From assembly GCA_019635315.1 (NCBI GenBank), contig JAHBZT010000004.1, positions 372,001 through 436,000 of the forward strand: DNA of 64,000 nucleotides, in the 5' to 3' direction. The translations under genes were made by a program, and so were the position numbers. Positions 1 to 10,300 of the stretch are shown here, in pieces (the first letter of the stretch is position 1; each line of letters begins with the position of its first letter). The stretch is from Rubrivivax sp. (GTDB lineage Bacteria > Pseudomonadota > Gammaproteobacteria > Burkholderiales > Burkholderiaceae_C). The notes beneath the pieces were generated by a model that made no database searches, was not told the origin of the DNA, and saw only the letters and a program-made list of their open reading frames with translations.

Positions 1-2
1 AA

Positions 3-191
3 GCAGCTTCGCAGAAGCTTGGTGTGCACAGAAAGACCATTGCACACCGGCTTGGTCGAATCTCCGATCTGACGGGCCTGGATCTCAGTACGCACGACGA
101 CCGGTTGGTCGCGGACCTTTCGCTGTACGTCTTTCAGATGCTGAATAGCGGCGCAGTATCCGGCGATGCAGAGGATCGGCACATCAGGTAG
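3..191 (+). CDS. C-terminal end of a PucR/CdaR-type transcriptional regulator (5' truncated by window edge)
   Basis: Reading frame 3 is open from the window edge to a TAG at 189-191. The 62 visible residues contain the pattern VHRKTIAHRLGRISDLTGLD followed by a DRL..DLSLYVF stretch. This is the usual end of PucR-family proteins: a C-terminal helix-turn-helix with 'V(H/R)RxTxxxRLxRI..LTG.DL....DR' followed by a short helix. The family controls purine, amino-acid or aromatic catabolism genes, usually next to the regulator. The rest of the gene lies to the left, so the target cannot be named. It is probably part of the chromosome outside the mobile element. Confidence 0.7.
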   Translation, partial: AASQKLGVHRKTIAHRLGRISDLTGLDLSTHDDRLVADLSLYVFQMLNSGAVSGDAEDRHIR

Positions 192-369
192 TTGCTGTCA
201 CTGGCGGCAGAGCTGACGCTCGTTACTGCCCTTGCATGTTCAACTCCAACACTGGGCCGCGATGAGTTTGCAGGTGCGCTTGCCCGCTTGCCAAGTGGTC
301 AAGTGGTGTGGCGGTCGACCTGCGCGGATCCAGAATTCAGAGTTCAGGGGGCCTCCCTATACTGCGGGG

Positions 370-1065
370 ATGAAGCTGCTCACCGCCCAACCGAAGCTCG
401 TCGAGCAGGTGCATGAGGCGATCGTCTCCGAGATCGCGCACGGCAAGCTCAAGCCCGGCGAGCGCGTCATCCAGGAGCAGATCGCGCAGGTGCTCGGCGT
501 CTCGCGTCAGCCGGTGCAGCAGGCGCTGCTGCTGCTGCGCAACCAGGGCGTGCTGCGCGACGCACCCGGGCGCGGGCTGATCGTCGCGCCGCTGGACCTA
601 AACTACGCGCGCAACATATACGACATCCGCGCGGTGCTGGAGGGCCTGGCCTTCCGCAAGGCCGCAGGACGCAACCCCGAGCGCGCCAGAAAGCAGGGGC
701 CGGCGGTCATCCAGAACGGGCGCAAGGCGGTCAAGAGCGGTTCGGTGGCGGCGATGATCGCCGCCGACATCAAGTTCCACGACTTCATCTACGAGCTGTC
801 GGAAAACCCGCTGATCGCGCCGACGATGGAGACGCAGTGGACCTGCATGCAGCGCGTGATGGGCGAGGTGCTGATGCGCGACGAGCGGCCGCGCGATATC
901 TGGGACCAGCACGAAGCAATGCTGGAGGCCGTGATGGCAGGCGACGCCGAGCGGGCCGAGGCGATGGCGCGCCAACACGTCACGCAGGCGGCGGCGTTCA
1001 TGATCGAGCGCCTGCGCTCGGAAGCCCCCGAGCAGGCTGGGCGGGAGCTGACGGTCGGCCGGTAG
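370..1065 (+). CDS. GntR family transcriptional regulator, FCD subfamily
   Basis: The product is 231 residues. Residues about 5-70 form the winged helix-turn-helix of GntR proteins, with the signature GERVIQEQIAQVLGVSRQPV and a wing ending GRGLIVAPL. Residues about 85-220 match the all-helical FCD effector domain, including D(I)RAVLEGLA, IAADIKFHDFIYELSENP and a late HEAMLEAVMAGDAE helix. In FCD proteins the Asp/His/His residues at such positions bind a metal and a small organic acid. The ATG at 370 was chosen because it is the only start that gives a normal family N-terminus; the frame is open further upstream to 232 but that part has no domain. The gene stands alone before the integrated element and is probably chromosomal. 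Confidence 0.85.
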   Translation: MKLLTAQPKLVEQVHEAIVSEIAHGKLKPGERVIQEQIAQVLGVSRQPVQQALLLLRNQGVLRDAPGRGLIVAPLDLNYARNIYDIRAVLEGLAFRKAAGRNPERARKQGPAVIQNGRKAVKSGSVAAMIAADIKFHDFIYELSENPLIAPTMETQWTCMQRVMGEVLMRDERPRDIWDQHEAMLEAVMAGDAERAEAMARQHVTQAAAFMIERLRSEAPEQAGRELTVGR

Positions 1066-1089
1066 GCCGGCGCATCATCGCTTGCCGGC

Positions 1090-1560
1090 AGCAGGGGCGC
1101 CGGGCACCGCGGCTGCCCGTCAGGGCACTCGCCGGCCTGCAGCCGCACGACGACGCGATCGTGCACCGGCCCGGCGAGGTCGATCTGCAGGACCCACACG
1201 CCGCTCATCTCGTGCTGGAGCGTGCCGCGGTATCCGCCCGGCTCGCCCGTCGCTGTAGCGCTGTAGCAACCACGGGCGCCACTCGGTGACTCGGTGCGCC
1301 ATCGGCATCGACGGCATCGTCGCATCGTCGCCGACAGTGTCACCTGCGCGCCGGCAACCGCCGGCCGTCCGGCATCGACACCCGGACGCGGCAGTCGAGC
1401 GTGGGATCGATGGCCACGGCCTCGCGGCGCAGCTCGACCCGTGGCAGCGCGGCCTGTGCGTGGACGCCGCTCGCGGCGACGCACAGCACGGCGACGGGCA
1501 CCAGCGACAGCGCGATTGAACGCCGCGCGCGGCCCGGCTGCGCGCGGCGCCGGGTGCCCG
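1090..1560 (-). pseudogene. frame-broken FixH/YtkA-like exported protein
   Basis: No single frame is open, but three minus-strand frames join into one plausible protein. The first gives a signal peptide (LSLVPVAVLCVAASGVHAQ) and then VRVSMPDGRRLPARR. The next continues AGAQVTLSA and MPSMPMAHRVTEW. The third gives GTLQHEMSGVWVLQIDLAGP followed by VHDRVVVRL. The order 'DG..V.GA.V.L...MPSM.MAH....Y.G.L...M.G.W.L..DL.GP' is that of FixH/YtkA-like periplasmic domains. At least two frame changes are needed, so it is a decayed gene or contains sequencing errors. The remaining bases up to 1718 show nothing recognisable. Decay next to the integrase would fit damage at the insertion border, but that is inference. 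Confidence 0.45.
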
Positions 1561-1718
1561 CCCGGGCTCGCAGCCGGTGCGACGGTCAAAGGCATGCGCA
1601 ATGCGCAACTACGCCAAGCTCCCTTCTTCGAGGTCGGTAGACGTCCCGAAGCGTCTGACGATGGGGGTTCCGACAACAGGTTGATCATCGTCGGGTAGCC
1701 AAGTGCCGACTTTGACTC

Positions 1719-2774
1719 TTAGGCGAGCGGCGTCACTTTGATCGTCTTTCGCCGGTCGTACACGGTCCGCATGGTCTGCGGGTTTTTATGCGTGTTCGGT
1801 TCGCGTTTCTGCTCGAGCATTTCCGACACGTACAGCGCGCGCAGGTCGTGGGCTCGGAACCACTTGATAGACTTCGTCCCTTCGGGCGCGTATGTGCGCA
1901 TCAGCTTCTGCCAGAGCGCCTTGAAACCGTGGTCGGTGTACGGCTGGCCGTCCCGGTTGGCGAACAGGAAACCCGATACCAGCGGCGGCCGGTTTTCCGC
2001 GCGGCGGTGTTTGATCGACATGGCCTCCGTGATGACCTGACGCAGCGTCGGGCTCCACTCGACGAGGTAGAACCGCTCGGCCTCACCTGCCTTCGTCTTG
2101 TTGTCCTTCACGTTGATGCCGTGCTCGGTCATCGCAGTCTTCGGCAGGCGCAGGATCTCACCGCGACGCCGGCCCGTGAGCGCCACGCAACAGCCGATCA
2201 GTGCGACCAGGTAGCTCGAGCCGCCCTTGTTCTTCGCAAACGCCAGGAAATCGTTGAGCTCCGCGATCGCGACTTTGCGCTGCCGCGGTCGCTCCGGGTT
2301 GCGCTTGTATCCGCGACACGGGTTCGACTCGACGGCGCCGCTCGTCATGCCGTAGTTGAACGCCGACGAAAGCGCGCTCATTTCCTTGTTCGCGCGCACG
2401 CCGTTGCCCTGCTTGCGGCGCATCTTGAGGTACTGCGCGGCGTCGGTCGGCTTGAACGCACGCGGGTGCATGTCGCCGAAGACCTTGCACACGGTCTTCA
2501 GGCAGAGCTCGTAGTCGATGAGCGTGTTCTCCCCGAGCGCGGTGCCGTCGCCATCGGCGCGCATCTGTCTCTGCTCGGCGAGGTAGCCGTCGCACAGGGC
2601 GCGGATTGTGGTCTCGGCAGTGGGGAGTTCCAGCAGCACAGCGAGCTTGATCTTCGCCCGATGTTCGTCGTGACCGAGCGAGATCCGTTTTCCTCCGAGG
2701 CGGGTGTAGAACGTCGTGCGCCGCTTGCCGACGGTGGCGTACAGGTTCGGCGCTATCTTCACTTCCTCGGTCAT
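1719..2774 (-). CDS. tyrosine-type site-specific integrase
   Basis: The product is 351 residues with the layout of phage and ICE integrases. There is an N-terminal SAM-like core-binding region (GENTLIDYELCLKTVCKVFG) and a C-terminal catalytic domain. Visible catalytic residues are the first Arg in LTGRRRGEILRL, the HxxR box in RAHDLRALYVSEML, and the nucleophile Tyr in QTMRTVYDRRK near the end. Start at 2774 gives MTEEVKIAPNLYATV; the open frame extends to 2954 but that part overlaps the upstream gene. It lies 4 bp downstream of the DUF4224 gene and is probably co-transcribed with it. Its stop is the last coding base before the chromosomal-looking DNA, so the element's attachment site should lie near 1690-1718. 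No repeat copy was seen inside the window. Confidence 0.88.
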   Translation of the reverse strand: MTEEVKIAPNLYATVGKRRTTFYTRLGGKRISLGHDEHRAKIKLAVLLELPTAETTIRALCDGYLAEQRQMRADGDGTALGENTLIDYELCLKTVCKVFGDMHPRAFKPTDAAQYLKMRRKQGNGVRANKEMSALSSAFNYGMTSGAVESNPCRGYKRNPERPRQRKVAIAELNDFLAFAKNKGGSSYLVALIGCCVALTGRRRGEILRLPKTAMTEHGINVKDNKTKAGEAERFYLVEWSPTLRQVITEAMSIKHRRAENRPPLVSGFLFANRDGQPYTDHGFKALWQKLMRTYAPEGTKSIKWFRAHDLRALYVSEMLEQKREPNTHKNPQTMRTVYDRRKTIKVTPLA

Positions 2775-2778
2775 GGCG

Positions 2779-3123
2779 TCATGCTCCCAGTAGCGCGGCC
2801 CAATTCGGTGAGCCCCCGTCGACGCGGTCGCTGGTTGTCGCGAGCTTGCATCCCATCTTGGTCTCGTAGTGGGCGCGATCGACGCGGGGCTTCCCGAGTC
2901 GGTCGAGCCGGAACTTGAACCCGTTTTCCTTGAGCCAGCGCGCCTGCTCGGCACCGCGCTTGTAGCCGGTGAGCTCGTACAGTTGCTCGGGCGTCAGCGT
3001 CAACCGCGACGGGCACATGACTGCATGGCCCAGTCCTTCGGCTGGGGCAGGCGCTCGGACGCGGCGTGGGTCGTGCTCCGATGAAGAGTCCTCCAATTGC
3101 TGGGAGGACAGCAGCTGGTCCAT
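2779..3123 (-). CDS. DUF4224 domain protein, probable integrase partner
   Basis: The product is 114 residues. The second half carries LTPEQLYELTGYKRGAEQAR followed by WLKENGFKFRLDRLGKPRV. This is the core of DUF4224, a short DNA-binding-like family found next to phage and ICE integrases. Family context suggests an excision or directionality role, which is not proven. Start 3123 is supported by TTGGAGG seven bases upstream; an internal ATG at 3018 would give only the DUF4224 core. The variable N-terminus before the domain is unusual. The gene sits 4 bp before the integrase. The first copy of the element's bipartite repeat lies about 250 bp upstream. Confidence 0.75.
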   Translation of the reverse strand: MDQLLSSQQLEDSSSEHDPRRVRAPAPAEGLGHAVMCPSRLTLTPEQLYELTGYKRGAEQARWLKENGFKFRLDRLGKPRVDRAHYETKMGCKLATTSDRVDGGSPNWAALLGA

Positions 3124-3368
3124 GGCGACCTCCAAGAGTCTGGTGCTGACGCGCGAGGCCGCCGTGCGCTTCAATCGAGCGCGGATCAGCAATGCGGCGC
3201 AGAGCACGTCAGCCGGGGAACCGGAACGAGCGGCAACACCGCCGACCCGAACGCACGTCGGAAAACGGCTCAGCAGTGCGCTGTGGCTAGATTCGAGCTT
3301 GGGGAACGATAGGTCCCGATACCCTGCCGGTGTGAAGCAGCCGGCGCCTCGGAGGAGGTCAACGTCTT

Positions 3369-3531
3369 GTGCGGGTCACGACCGCTAACGGCTGCATGTG
3401 GGCAGCATTTGCAGAGCACTTCGCCCCGCGACCGCCGAACCGAGGGATTGGTCCGACAGTCGTTGGCATCTTATGCGAGGCACCCTGGGCGACGTCAAGA
3501 TCACGCTTACACACGTCGCATGCACATTGGT
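3369..3531 (-). repeat. copy 1 of a bipartite structured intergenic element
   Basis: The gap 3124-3744 has no convincing gene. It holds the first of three copies of a bipartite element. On the plus strand the parts are GTGCGGGTCACGACC-GCTAACG (3369-3390) and CGTCGCATGCACATTGGT (3514-3531). Directly after the first block is the inverted repeat GCTGC(6 nt)GCAGC. The other copies have an inverted repeat of different sequence at exactly this place. Read on the minus strand, the element lies about 246 bp upstream of the DUF4224/integrase pair. It could be a leader RNA, a promoter region or a single-stranded-DNA promoter; see findings. Confidence 0.7.
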
Positions 3532-3744
3532 CCGAAGCGCCCCGATAGCAGGGGCAGCTACAAGCGAGACCAGCAGGCCAACCCCACGGAAGCGTCTGCC
3601 CGCATGTTGATTACGCCAATTATCAACACGCGCGATTCTCACGGCCAAATGGCCCGGATTTCCGCGTAGACAGCGGCGCCCCGCTGCGGACACTGGTCTC
3701 CGCTGCGACGCGTTGTGCCCCAGTCGGCACAGGGCGTTGCCTGC

Positions 3745-4884
3745 ATGACGATCGACAGCGGAGATGCAGTGGACTATGACATCGAGATGCCGGAATTGGC
3801 GCAGGCTGTTGCGCGCGCACCCGTCGAGCCCAAGCACTCAGCGCTGCTGGACGCCGTTCGTTCCCACCGTTGCCTGAGCGATGCCAAGGTCGGGGCATGG
3901 CGCAACGGGTCGTGGCTGTCGCGACGCAAGGTCGTGACCGCCGCTGGCCAACTGGTCCACGAGGACCATGCGGAGTGGCTGCAGCAGCAGTGCGCGCTCG
4001 ACGGCGGCGATCTGTCGCGCACCGTGCGCCGGCTGCGCGCACTCGACTACCGGCTCACCGAGTGCGAGATCACGACGCTGTACCTGGTCCACGACCGCGG
4101 TGGCCGGCAGCAGGACTTCGTGCAGCTCACTGTGCATCAGGAGGACGAGTTCATCGAGAGGCGTCTGTTCAGCGTGAACGACACCAGCTGGCGTCGCTCC
4201 CCAAGAGACCTGAGCGACGTGATCGACGAGGCCGAGGACGGCGAGCGCTTCAGCGGCGAGAGCAAGGCGCGCTTCAGACCAGCGGCCTACCGGCTCGCGC
4301 GCGCGATCGACTTCGCCGCGTTCCTTCACGAAGCGATCGCCGTCGAAAGCGCGCGGCGCGTGATGCAGCGCCAGCGGGTCATCATGGTCGCCGATGTCGT
4401 GCCCGACGGCGGCATTGCGGTCGCGCGGCCCATGACGGTCGGAGACCTGGACCCCGAAGGCGGCAGGTTCGCCTGGGCTGGACAGCGCCTCTTCGAAGAC
4501 TGGTCGTTCTCGAGCGCGGGGCGCAGCGGCGCGCGCCTGTGCGACCACTGGGTGTTCCAAACGTCGGACTACACGAGCCCCGCGCGCGGAAACGCGCCAG
4601 GCGAGCGGTCGATGAGCTTCGTGCCGGTGTGGACCTTTCGCGCCAGGCTCGCCGAGGTCGCGCGTTTGCCGGCCAGCGTCCATGCGCTGTACGGCAAGCT
4701 CGAAACGATCGACCGACGCACCGGCGTCCCCTTCGGCTGGTACTTCTGGATGCTGCACGGCAATCGGGTGCACGACGCGGCCGGGCGCGCGATCCTCGAA
4801 GCCGCCGAAGCGGGAATGATCGTGCTGCTGGAGCACGACTACAGGACCCTGAAGACCTGGTACGAAAGACCGTATGGCTTCTGA
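3745..4884 (+). CDS. conserved-looking protein of unknown function, recombinase partner
   Basis: About 379 residues, soluble, without signal peptide or membrane segment. No family is recognised. The middle is rich in Arg/Asp and Glu. There are Trp/Tyr-rich blocks (VPFGWYFWMLHGNRVHDAAG) near the C-terminus. The 3' end overlaps the following large recombinase gene by 11 bp, so the two are very likely translated together, and a role in recombination or in controlling that enzyme is the simplest inference. Start 3745 (MTIDSGDAVDYD) is preferred over 3715 (MPQSAQGVACMTI), but neither has a strong ribosome-binding site. Confidence 0.6.
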   Translation: MTIDSGDAVDYDIEMPELAQAVARAPVEPKHSALLDAVRSHRCLSDAKVGAWRNGSWLSRRKVVTAAGQLVHEDHAEWLQQQCALDGGDLSRTVRRLRALDYRLTECEITTLYLVHDRGGRQQDFVQLTVHQEDEFIERRLFSVNDTSWRRSPRDLSDVIDEAEDGERFSGESKARFRPAAYRLARAIDFAAFLHEAIAVESARRVMQRQRVIMVADVVPDGGIAVARPMTVGDLDPEGGRFAWAGQRLFEDWSFSSAGRSGARLCDHWVFQTSDYTSPARGNAPGERSMSFVPVWTFRARLAEVARLPASVHALYGKLETIDRRTGVPFGWYFWMLHGNRVHDAAGRAILEAAEAGMIVLLEHDYRTLKTWYERPYGF

Positions 4885-6913
4885 ATTCGGCGCGGCTCAT
4901 GTCTCGTCGCTCGCCAGGTCCCGCAAGCTGGGCCCGGCGCACTTCGCCTTCATGCGTGGCCTCGTGCAGGGTCTCCCGCTGCGAGAGACGTGGGACAGGT
5001 ATCTGGGTGTCGAAGGATGCGCGACCGACCTTCGCGTCGTGCGCACGACGATCGACTGGATCCGCGACGCGTTCGCTGCGGCGGCGCGGCGCGAAAGCCG
5101 GTTCGGAACCGCGCGACTGGTCTTGTTCGACGTCACCCGCTTGCCCGACGCGGGATCCAAGGTCCCGTCGCTCGAGGAGTTTGCAGCGGCGCGCGGCATC
5201 GAAGACTTCTCGCAGGCCGAACAGATCGAAGCGTTCGAGGCCGAGTACGGGAGGGCCGGCGAGCGACAGACGCGGCGTGCGCGGCTGATCGAGAAGCAGC
5301 TCGACGCGCTGCGCTGGCTCGAGTCGCTGGTGGCACAACCGCCGCGCGCCGGCGATGCGGTGTCCGCGTGGCTGAATCCGAGCATCGCGCTGCGCCTCGA
5401 GGCCGCCGGCATCTTCACGCTGGCCCAGTTGCTGGACCGGATCAACGGCGTCGGCCGTGGCTGGCCGGCATCGATCCGGGGCGTCGGGCCGGCGAAGGCC
5501 GAACGCGTCGTGCACTGGCTGATGCAGAACCAGGCCACGATCGGCATCGCCGTCGGGCGGCATGTCGGGCTGCCGCGGACGTCGCTGTCCCGGCACGAGT
5601 TGCAGCAGGTGGTTCAACCGGCGACCGACATCCGACCGCTGGAGAAGCTTGTCGTGCCCGCCGACCTCGACGGCAGCAGCGGCGCCTTTCGGCGGCCGCA
5701 GAGCCACTGCCTCTTGTCTGCATCGAACGACTACGAGGCGCTGCTCGCCTGGCTGGACTCGAAGGCCGGCGTCACGCCGGAACAGCGCGACGCCGCGAAG
5801 GCGCGACGGAGGGACCTCGATACGGGGACCGACGGTCCGATGGATTGGCTGCTCTACCTCTCCCACACCCAGCGGGCTTACCGCAAGGAGGGCGAGCGAT
5901 TCCTGCTGTGGGCCGTCGTCGAACGGCGCAAGCCGTTGTCGTCGATGACGACCGAGGACTGTGCCGCCTACCGCGCCTTCCTCGCCGATCCGCAGCCTTG
6001 CTCGCGTTGGTGCGGACAGCGGAACCGCGAGCGGTGGTCGCCGCTGTGGCGGCCCTTCGAAGGTCCGCTGTCGCTTGCCGCACAGCGCCAGGCCATCACG
6101 ATCCTCAAGAACCTCTATGCGTTCTGGGTCGACAAGAACTACGCGATGGGAAACCCGTGGACCGGCGTCAGCGTGCCGCGCTCGTCGCAGCCGCGCATGA
6201 ACATCGGTCGAAGCCTGACCGTGAGTCAATGGCGGTTCGTGCTTGACCAGGCCGCCCGATTGCAGGACACATCCAGCGCCCGGCGACTGCGGTTCGCACT
6301 GTCCCTGCTGTACGCCACCGGCATGCGCCTTTCCGAAGCCGTCGCCGCCCGGGTCGATCACCTCGAGTGGGTCGAATACCCGCCGGATGACGAAGACAGC
6401 GAACATGTCGAGGGATGGTTGCTCAACGTCGTCGGCAAGGGTGGCCGGCTGCGCCAGGTGCCGGTTCCGATCGACGTGGTTCGCGAGCTGTCGAGCTACC
6501 TTGAGTCGCGCGGGCTGGACCCGAATCCGGACTCGACGAGCAACGTCAGGGCCTTCCTGCTCGGCAAGGCGACCGACATCAGCGACGTGGCGCCGGCGCT
6601 GCAGCCGAGCGTTGGTGTCGACCCTCGCGCCGGCATCGCGGCCAATACGCTCTACGACCAGGTCAAGCGATTCTTCGGGGCCTGCGCGCGGGTGCTTTCG
6701 ACGCAGGGCGACGGCAAGGGCGCAGAACGCTTGGCGCGCGCGAGCATCCACTGGCTGCGACACAGCCATGCATCGCACTCGATCGCAAGAGGCACCCGCG
6801 TCGAGATCGAGCAGCAGATCCTCGGGCATGCATCGCTGGCCACGACCACCGTCTACGTGACGACCGAGGGAAAGCGCCGCATGAAGGCGATCGCCTCCTT
6901 CTGGCGGCGATGA
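4874..6913 (+). CDS. large tyrosine recombinase with long N-terminal region
   Basis: The product is 679 residues, about twice a usual integrase. Residues 1-240 are an extra region with a helix-hairpin-helix-like stretch (RINGVGRGWPASIRGVGPAK). Residues about 300-400 resemble a core-binding domain (DWLLYLSHTQRAYRKEGERF). The C-terminal third is the catalytic domain: Arg in LLYATGMRLSEAVAAR, HxxR in HWLRHSHASHS, LGHASLATTTVY with the Tyr, and a short tail. All key residues are present, so the enzyme should be active. It overlaps its upstream partner by 11 bp. Large recombinases of this shape occur on plasmids and ICEs and probably act in resolution or integration, but its site is not visible here. 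Confidence 0.85.
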   Translation: MASEFGAAHVSSLARSRKLGPAHFAFMRGLVQGLPLRETWDRYLGVEGCATDLRVVRTTIDWIRDAFAAAARRESRFGTARLVLFDVTRLPDAGSKVPSLEEFAAARGIEDFSQAEQIEAFEAEYGRAGERQTRRARLIEKQLDALRWLESLVAQPPRAGDAVSAWLNPSIALRLEAAGIFTLAQLLDRINGVGRGWPASIRGVGPAKAERVVHWLMQNQATIGIAVGRHVGLPRTSLSRHELQQVVQPATDIRPLEKLVVPADLDGSSGAFRRPQSHCLLSASNDYEALLAWLDSKAGVTPEQRDAAKARRRDLDTGTDGPMDWLLYLSHTQRAYRKEGERFLLWAVVERRKPLSSMTTEDCAAYRAFLADPQPCSRWCGQRNRERWSPLWRPFEGPLSLAAQRQAITILKNLYAFWVDKNYAMGNPWTGVSVPRSSQPRMNIGRSLTVSQWRFVLDQAARLQDTSSARRLRFALSLLYATGMRLSEAVAARVDHLEWVEYPPDDEDSEHVEGWLLNVVGKGGRLRQVPVPIDVVRELSSYLESRGLDPNPDSTSNVRAFLLGKATDISDVAPALQPSVGVDPRAGIAANTLYDQVKRFFGACARVLSTQGDGKGAERLARASIHWLRHSHASHSIARGTRVEIEQQILGHASLATTTVYVTTEGKRRMKAIASFWRR

Positions 6914-7397
6914 GGATCCTGCGGCTGCAACGGCTACCATGCCGTCGGCGAGGAGCGCGCGTCATGGAAGCGCGCGGTTTTCATCCCACGGGGAGGGTGT
7001 CATGGACCAACATCAGCGGCGGCGCGGCACGCGAATGACTTGCGCGTTCGGTTACCTCACGGCGTCCCCTGTAGACGGTGTCCTGGAAAGGCGGGAGTCG
7101 GGTTCGACCGAAGGCAGCCATCTCGCGTCGGCGGAAGGGCAACATCACGCGATGCCGTCGATACCTGCCTCGGTTGGAATGGACACCGCTGGTCCCCGCC
7201 GGCCCGCACCGCTGGCCGCGGTCTCCGTCACGCACAAGCGTGTGCGGCGGGTCCCTGTGGACGTGGAATGACGGCGACGGCTCGGGCGCCATGGGCGTGA
7301 GGGCTTGGACCCGAGAGAGGCGCTCGGCACGCCCGAGTTGATGCACGAAGAAGAAGGGGCCCTCGCTTTCGCGCAGGGCCCTAAAGGAATGGACGCG
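6914..7397. other. gene-poor gap between convergent genes, with one doubtful small ORF
   Basis: No recognised gene. A 90-codon frame on the plus strand starts at 7002 (MDQHQRRRGTRMT), preceded by GGGGAGG five to nine bases upstream and by the inverted repeat GCGCGC(9 nt)GCGCGC near 6957. The ribosome-binding site is good, but the protein is Arg/Ser/Pro-rich and looks like no family, so it is left as possible only. The far end holds the terminator of the methylase-helicase gene. Confidence 0.3.
7349..7383 (-). terminator. intrinsic terminator for the methylase-helicase gene
   Basis: The inverted repeat GGGCCCT/AGGGCCC (7357-7363 and 7375-7381) lies 15 bp past the stop codon of the minus-strand gene. 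On that strand it is followed by a T-rich stretch (TTCTTCTT), as in Rho-independent terminators. Confidence 0.6.
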
Positions 7398-10300
7398 TCA
7401 GGCAGCCAAGGGCTGCTCTTCGGCTTCGATCACCTGCGACCCGACCTCGTCCTTGTCGACGTCGAGTTCGCGTGCCAGCTCACGCTGACGAATCAGCAGC
7501 GCCGTGAGGCGCACCTCGTGCTCGAACGGCTTGGCCAACTCTTCGCGCAGGTCCAGAAGCCGTTGACGAAGCGAGGCCAGCTTGAGGCTGGCGTCGGCGG
7601 CGCGCAGCTCTGCGCCCTGGAGGACGCTATGCAACTCCGCCGACAACGCCGGTCCTGTCGAGTAGGCCTTGCAGTCGTGGACCGCCTGCCCCTGCAGGTA
7701 CAGGTGAACGTCGTCGGCATTGCGGCCGATGAAGACGTACAACTGCAGGCGTCCCACCTGGCCGATCAGTTCCTCGGACGTTCGTCCCGACACGCTTGCG
7801 CGTGCGGTCTTGATCACCACGCGCAGCGCATCGCCCAGGCCGTCTCGGTTCGGGTAGCGGCGGCCGTTGACGACCGCCTCCACCCCCCGGGCCAACACTT
7901 CACGGGCGGCCTCTTCGTCCGCCTTCAGTGCCGCGGCCAACTTCTCCATGCTCAGGATCCGCGCGGGCAGGTTGGCGACCTCGGACTCGTGGCCGTAGCG
8001 CTGGTTGCGCCACACGGAGAAGAGCGACGAGTAGCGAGCGATCTCGGCGTCCACGCCGGCCTTCTCGATGACGAGCGGGTTGCCCGAAGCCAAGGCCTTG
8101 ACCTCGGCGTAGCTCAGCGTCGCCAACTCGACGTCTTCCACCGACCGCAATCCCTTGTCGCCGCTCATCACCTGCGCGATGAACTTGGACTTGGTGAGCA
8201 CGGTCTGCCACGAGTACGCGTCGAAGCTTCCCTCGGTGACGTACCGGATGATCTCGACCTCCTCGCATTCGTTGCCTTGGCGCAGGATGCGCCCCTCGCG
8301 CTGCTCGACATCGCAGGGCCGCCAGGGGCAATCCAGCTCGTGCAGCGCGACGAGCCGCTTCTGCACGTTGGTGCCGATGCCCATCTTCGCGGTGGACCCC
8401 AGCAGGACGCGCACCTTGCCCTCGCGGACCGACCGAAACAGCTTCCCCTTTTGGGCGTCGGTCTCGGCGTCGTGGATGAACGCCACTTGCTCCTGCGGAA
8501 TGCCCAGACGGATGAGCTCGGCGCGCAGTTCGTCGTAGACGCTGAACCCCGCGTCGGCGCGTGGCGTCGACAGGTCGCAGAACACCAGCTGGGCCCTCTT
8601 GAGGCCGGTGGTGCGCCACCAGATGCCGTGCACCTCGGCCGCGCATTGCGCCACCTTGCCTTGTGGGTCGGGCAGCGCGTCCGGGATGACCAGGCGCATG
8701 TCCAGCGCGGCCTTGCGGCCCTCGTTGGTGATCTTCAGCATGTTGTCGACCCGCGGGTCGACCCGTTGTGTCTTCAGCCTCTCGGCCCTTGTCACCAGCG
8801 TCTTCACGAACGCCTTCAGTTCGGCGCTCGGCTTGCACGTCACGGTTCTCGGCTTGCCGCCCTTCAGTGCAGGGACGGGCAGATTGAGCATCTCCTTGGT
8901 GCGGATGTCCGATGCATCGCAGAAGACGCCCATCAGGTCAGGCACGTTGACGAAGCGCGCGAAGCGCGTGTTCAGCCGGTAACCGCTGCCGTCCGGCGCG
9001 ATCTCCAACGCGGTGACCGTCTCCCCGAAGGTTGCGGCCCAGGCGTCGAACTGCTCCAGGCCCAGCGTGCGCAGCGTGTGCGGCTGCAGGTAGCGCTGGA
9101 ACGTGTGGATCTCGGCCATGCTGTTGGCCACCGGCGTCGCCGTGGCGAGCACGACGCCGCGATGCCGGCCGCGGTGCAGGCCCATCGTGTAGCGGGACTT
9201 CAGGTACAGGTCGAACGCACGCTGCGAGTTGGACAGCGGCAGTCCCGCGATGCGCGCCATCTTGGTGTGGCGCCAGAGGTTCTTGTGCAGATGGGCTTCG
9301 TCCGTGAACAGGTAGTCGATGCCCAATGCTTCCCAGCAGAGAAAGTCGTCTTTGCGCTCTTGGTTCTCCAGTCGTTCGAGCCGCACCTTCCAGATCTTCT
9401 TCATGCGCTCGAGCTGCTTGATGATCCGGTTGGAGCGGTCGTCTGCCTTCGTCGCGCGCACCGCGAACTCGAGCTCGCGGATGATGGATTGGATGTGCTC
9501 CTTCGTGAACTCGCGCGACATCGGCAGCAGCTCGAAGGTCGAATGGGTCAGGATCACTGCATCCCAGTCGCCCGTCGCGATGCGAGAAACGAACTCGCGC
9601 CGGCGGTCGCCGGCCAGGTCCTCCTTCGTCGCCATCAGCACCGAGGCGAACGGGTACAGGCGCACGAACTCGGCCGTGTACTGCTCGAGCATATGGTTCG
9701 GCACGACGTGCGCTGGCTTTCTGGCCAGGCCGAGGCGCCGCAGCTCCATGCTCGACGCCACCATGATCGCGGTCTTGCCCGCGCCCACCGCATGGAACAG
9801 CCCGGTGTTGCCGGACTGCACGATGCGCCAGATCGCGTTCAGCTGCGACCGGTGCAACTCGAAGCACCGGGAGAACCCCGGCAGCCGCAGGTGCGACCCG
9901 TCGAACTCGCGCTGCCTCAGGCAGTTGAAGGTGTCGTTGTAGATCCGGCACAGCCGCTCGCGCCGCTGCACGTTCTCGTAGGCCCAGGCGGCGAAGCGCT
10001 CCTTGAGCGCCGCCAGCTTCTCGCGCGCCGCCAGCGTCTGTTCCTTGTTGACGATGTAGGCGCCTTCCTTCTCCGGGTGCGGATCGCGCACCGTCGGCGT
10101 CTGGACGTTCAGCGCGTGCTGGATCAGCTCGACTGCGTCCATGCGCTGGATTCCGAACTCCTGCGTGCAGGCCAGGTTTCGGCTCACCGTCCACTTGTCG
10201 ACCTTCACCGACCAGGTGCCTGCGATGTCGAGGTAGCGCACCGTGGCCGACTCCAGCCCCAGCACCTCGACCATGAACGTCTCGACGACATCGGCCGGAA

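Noticed and set aside
4382-6940. An 852-codon open frame on the minus strand.
   Set aside because: It is antisense to the large tyrosine recombinase, which has complete catalytic motifs; the minus-strand product resembles nothing.
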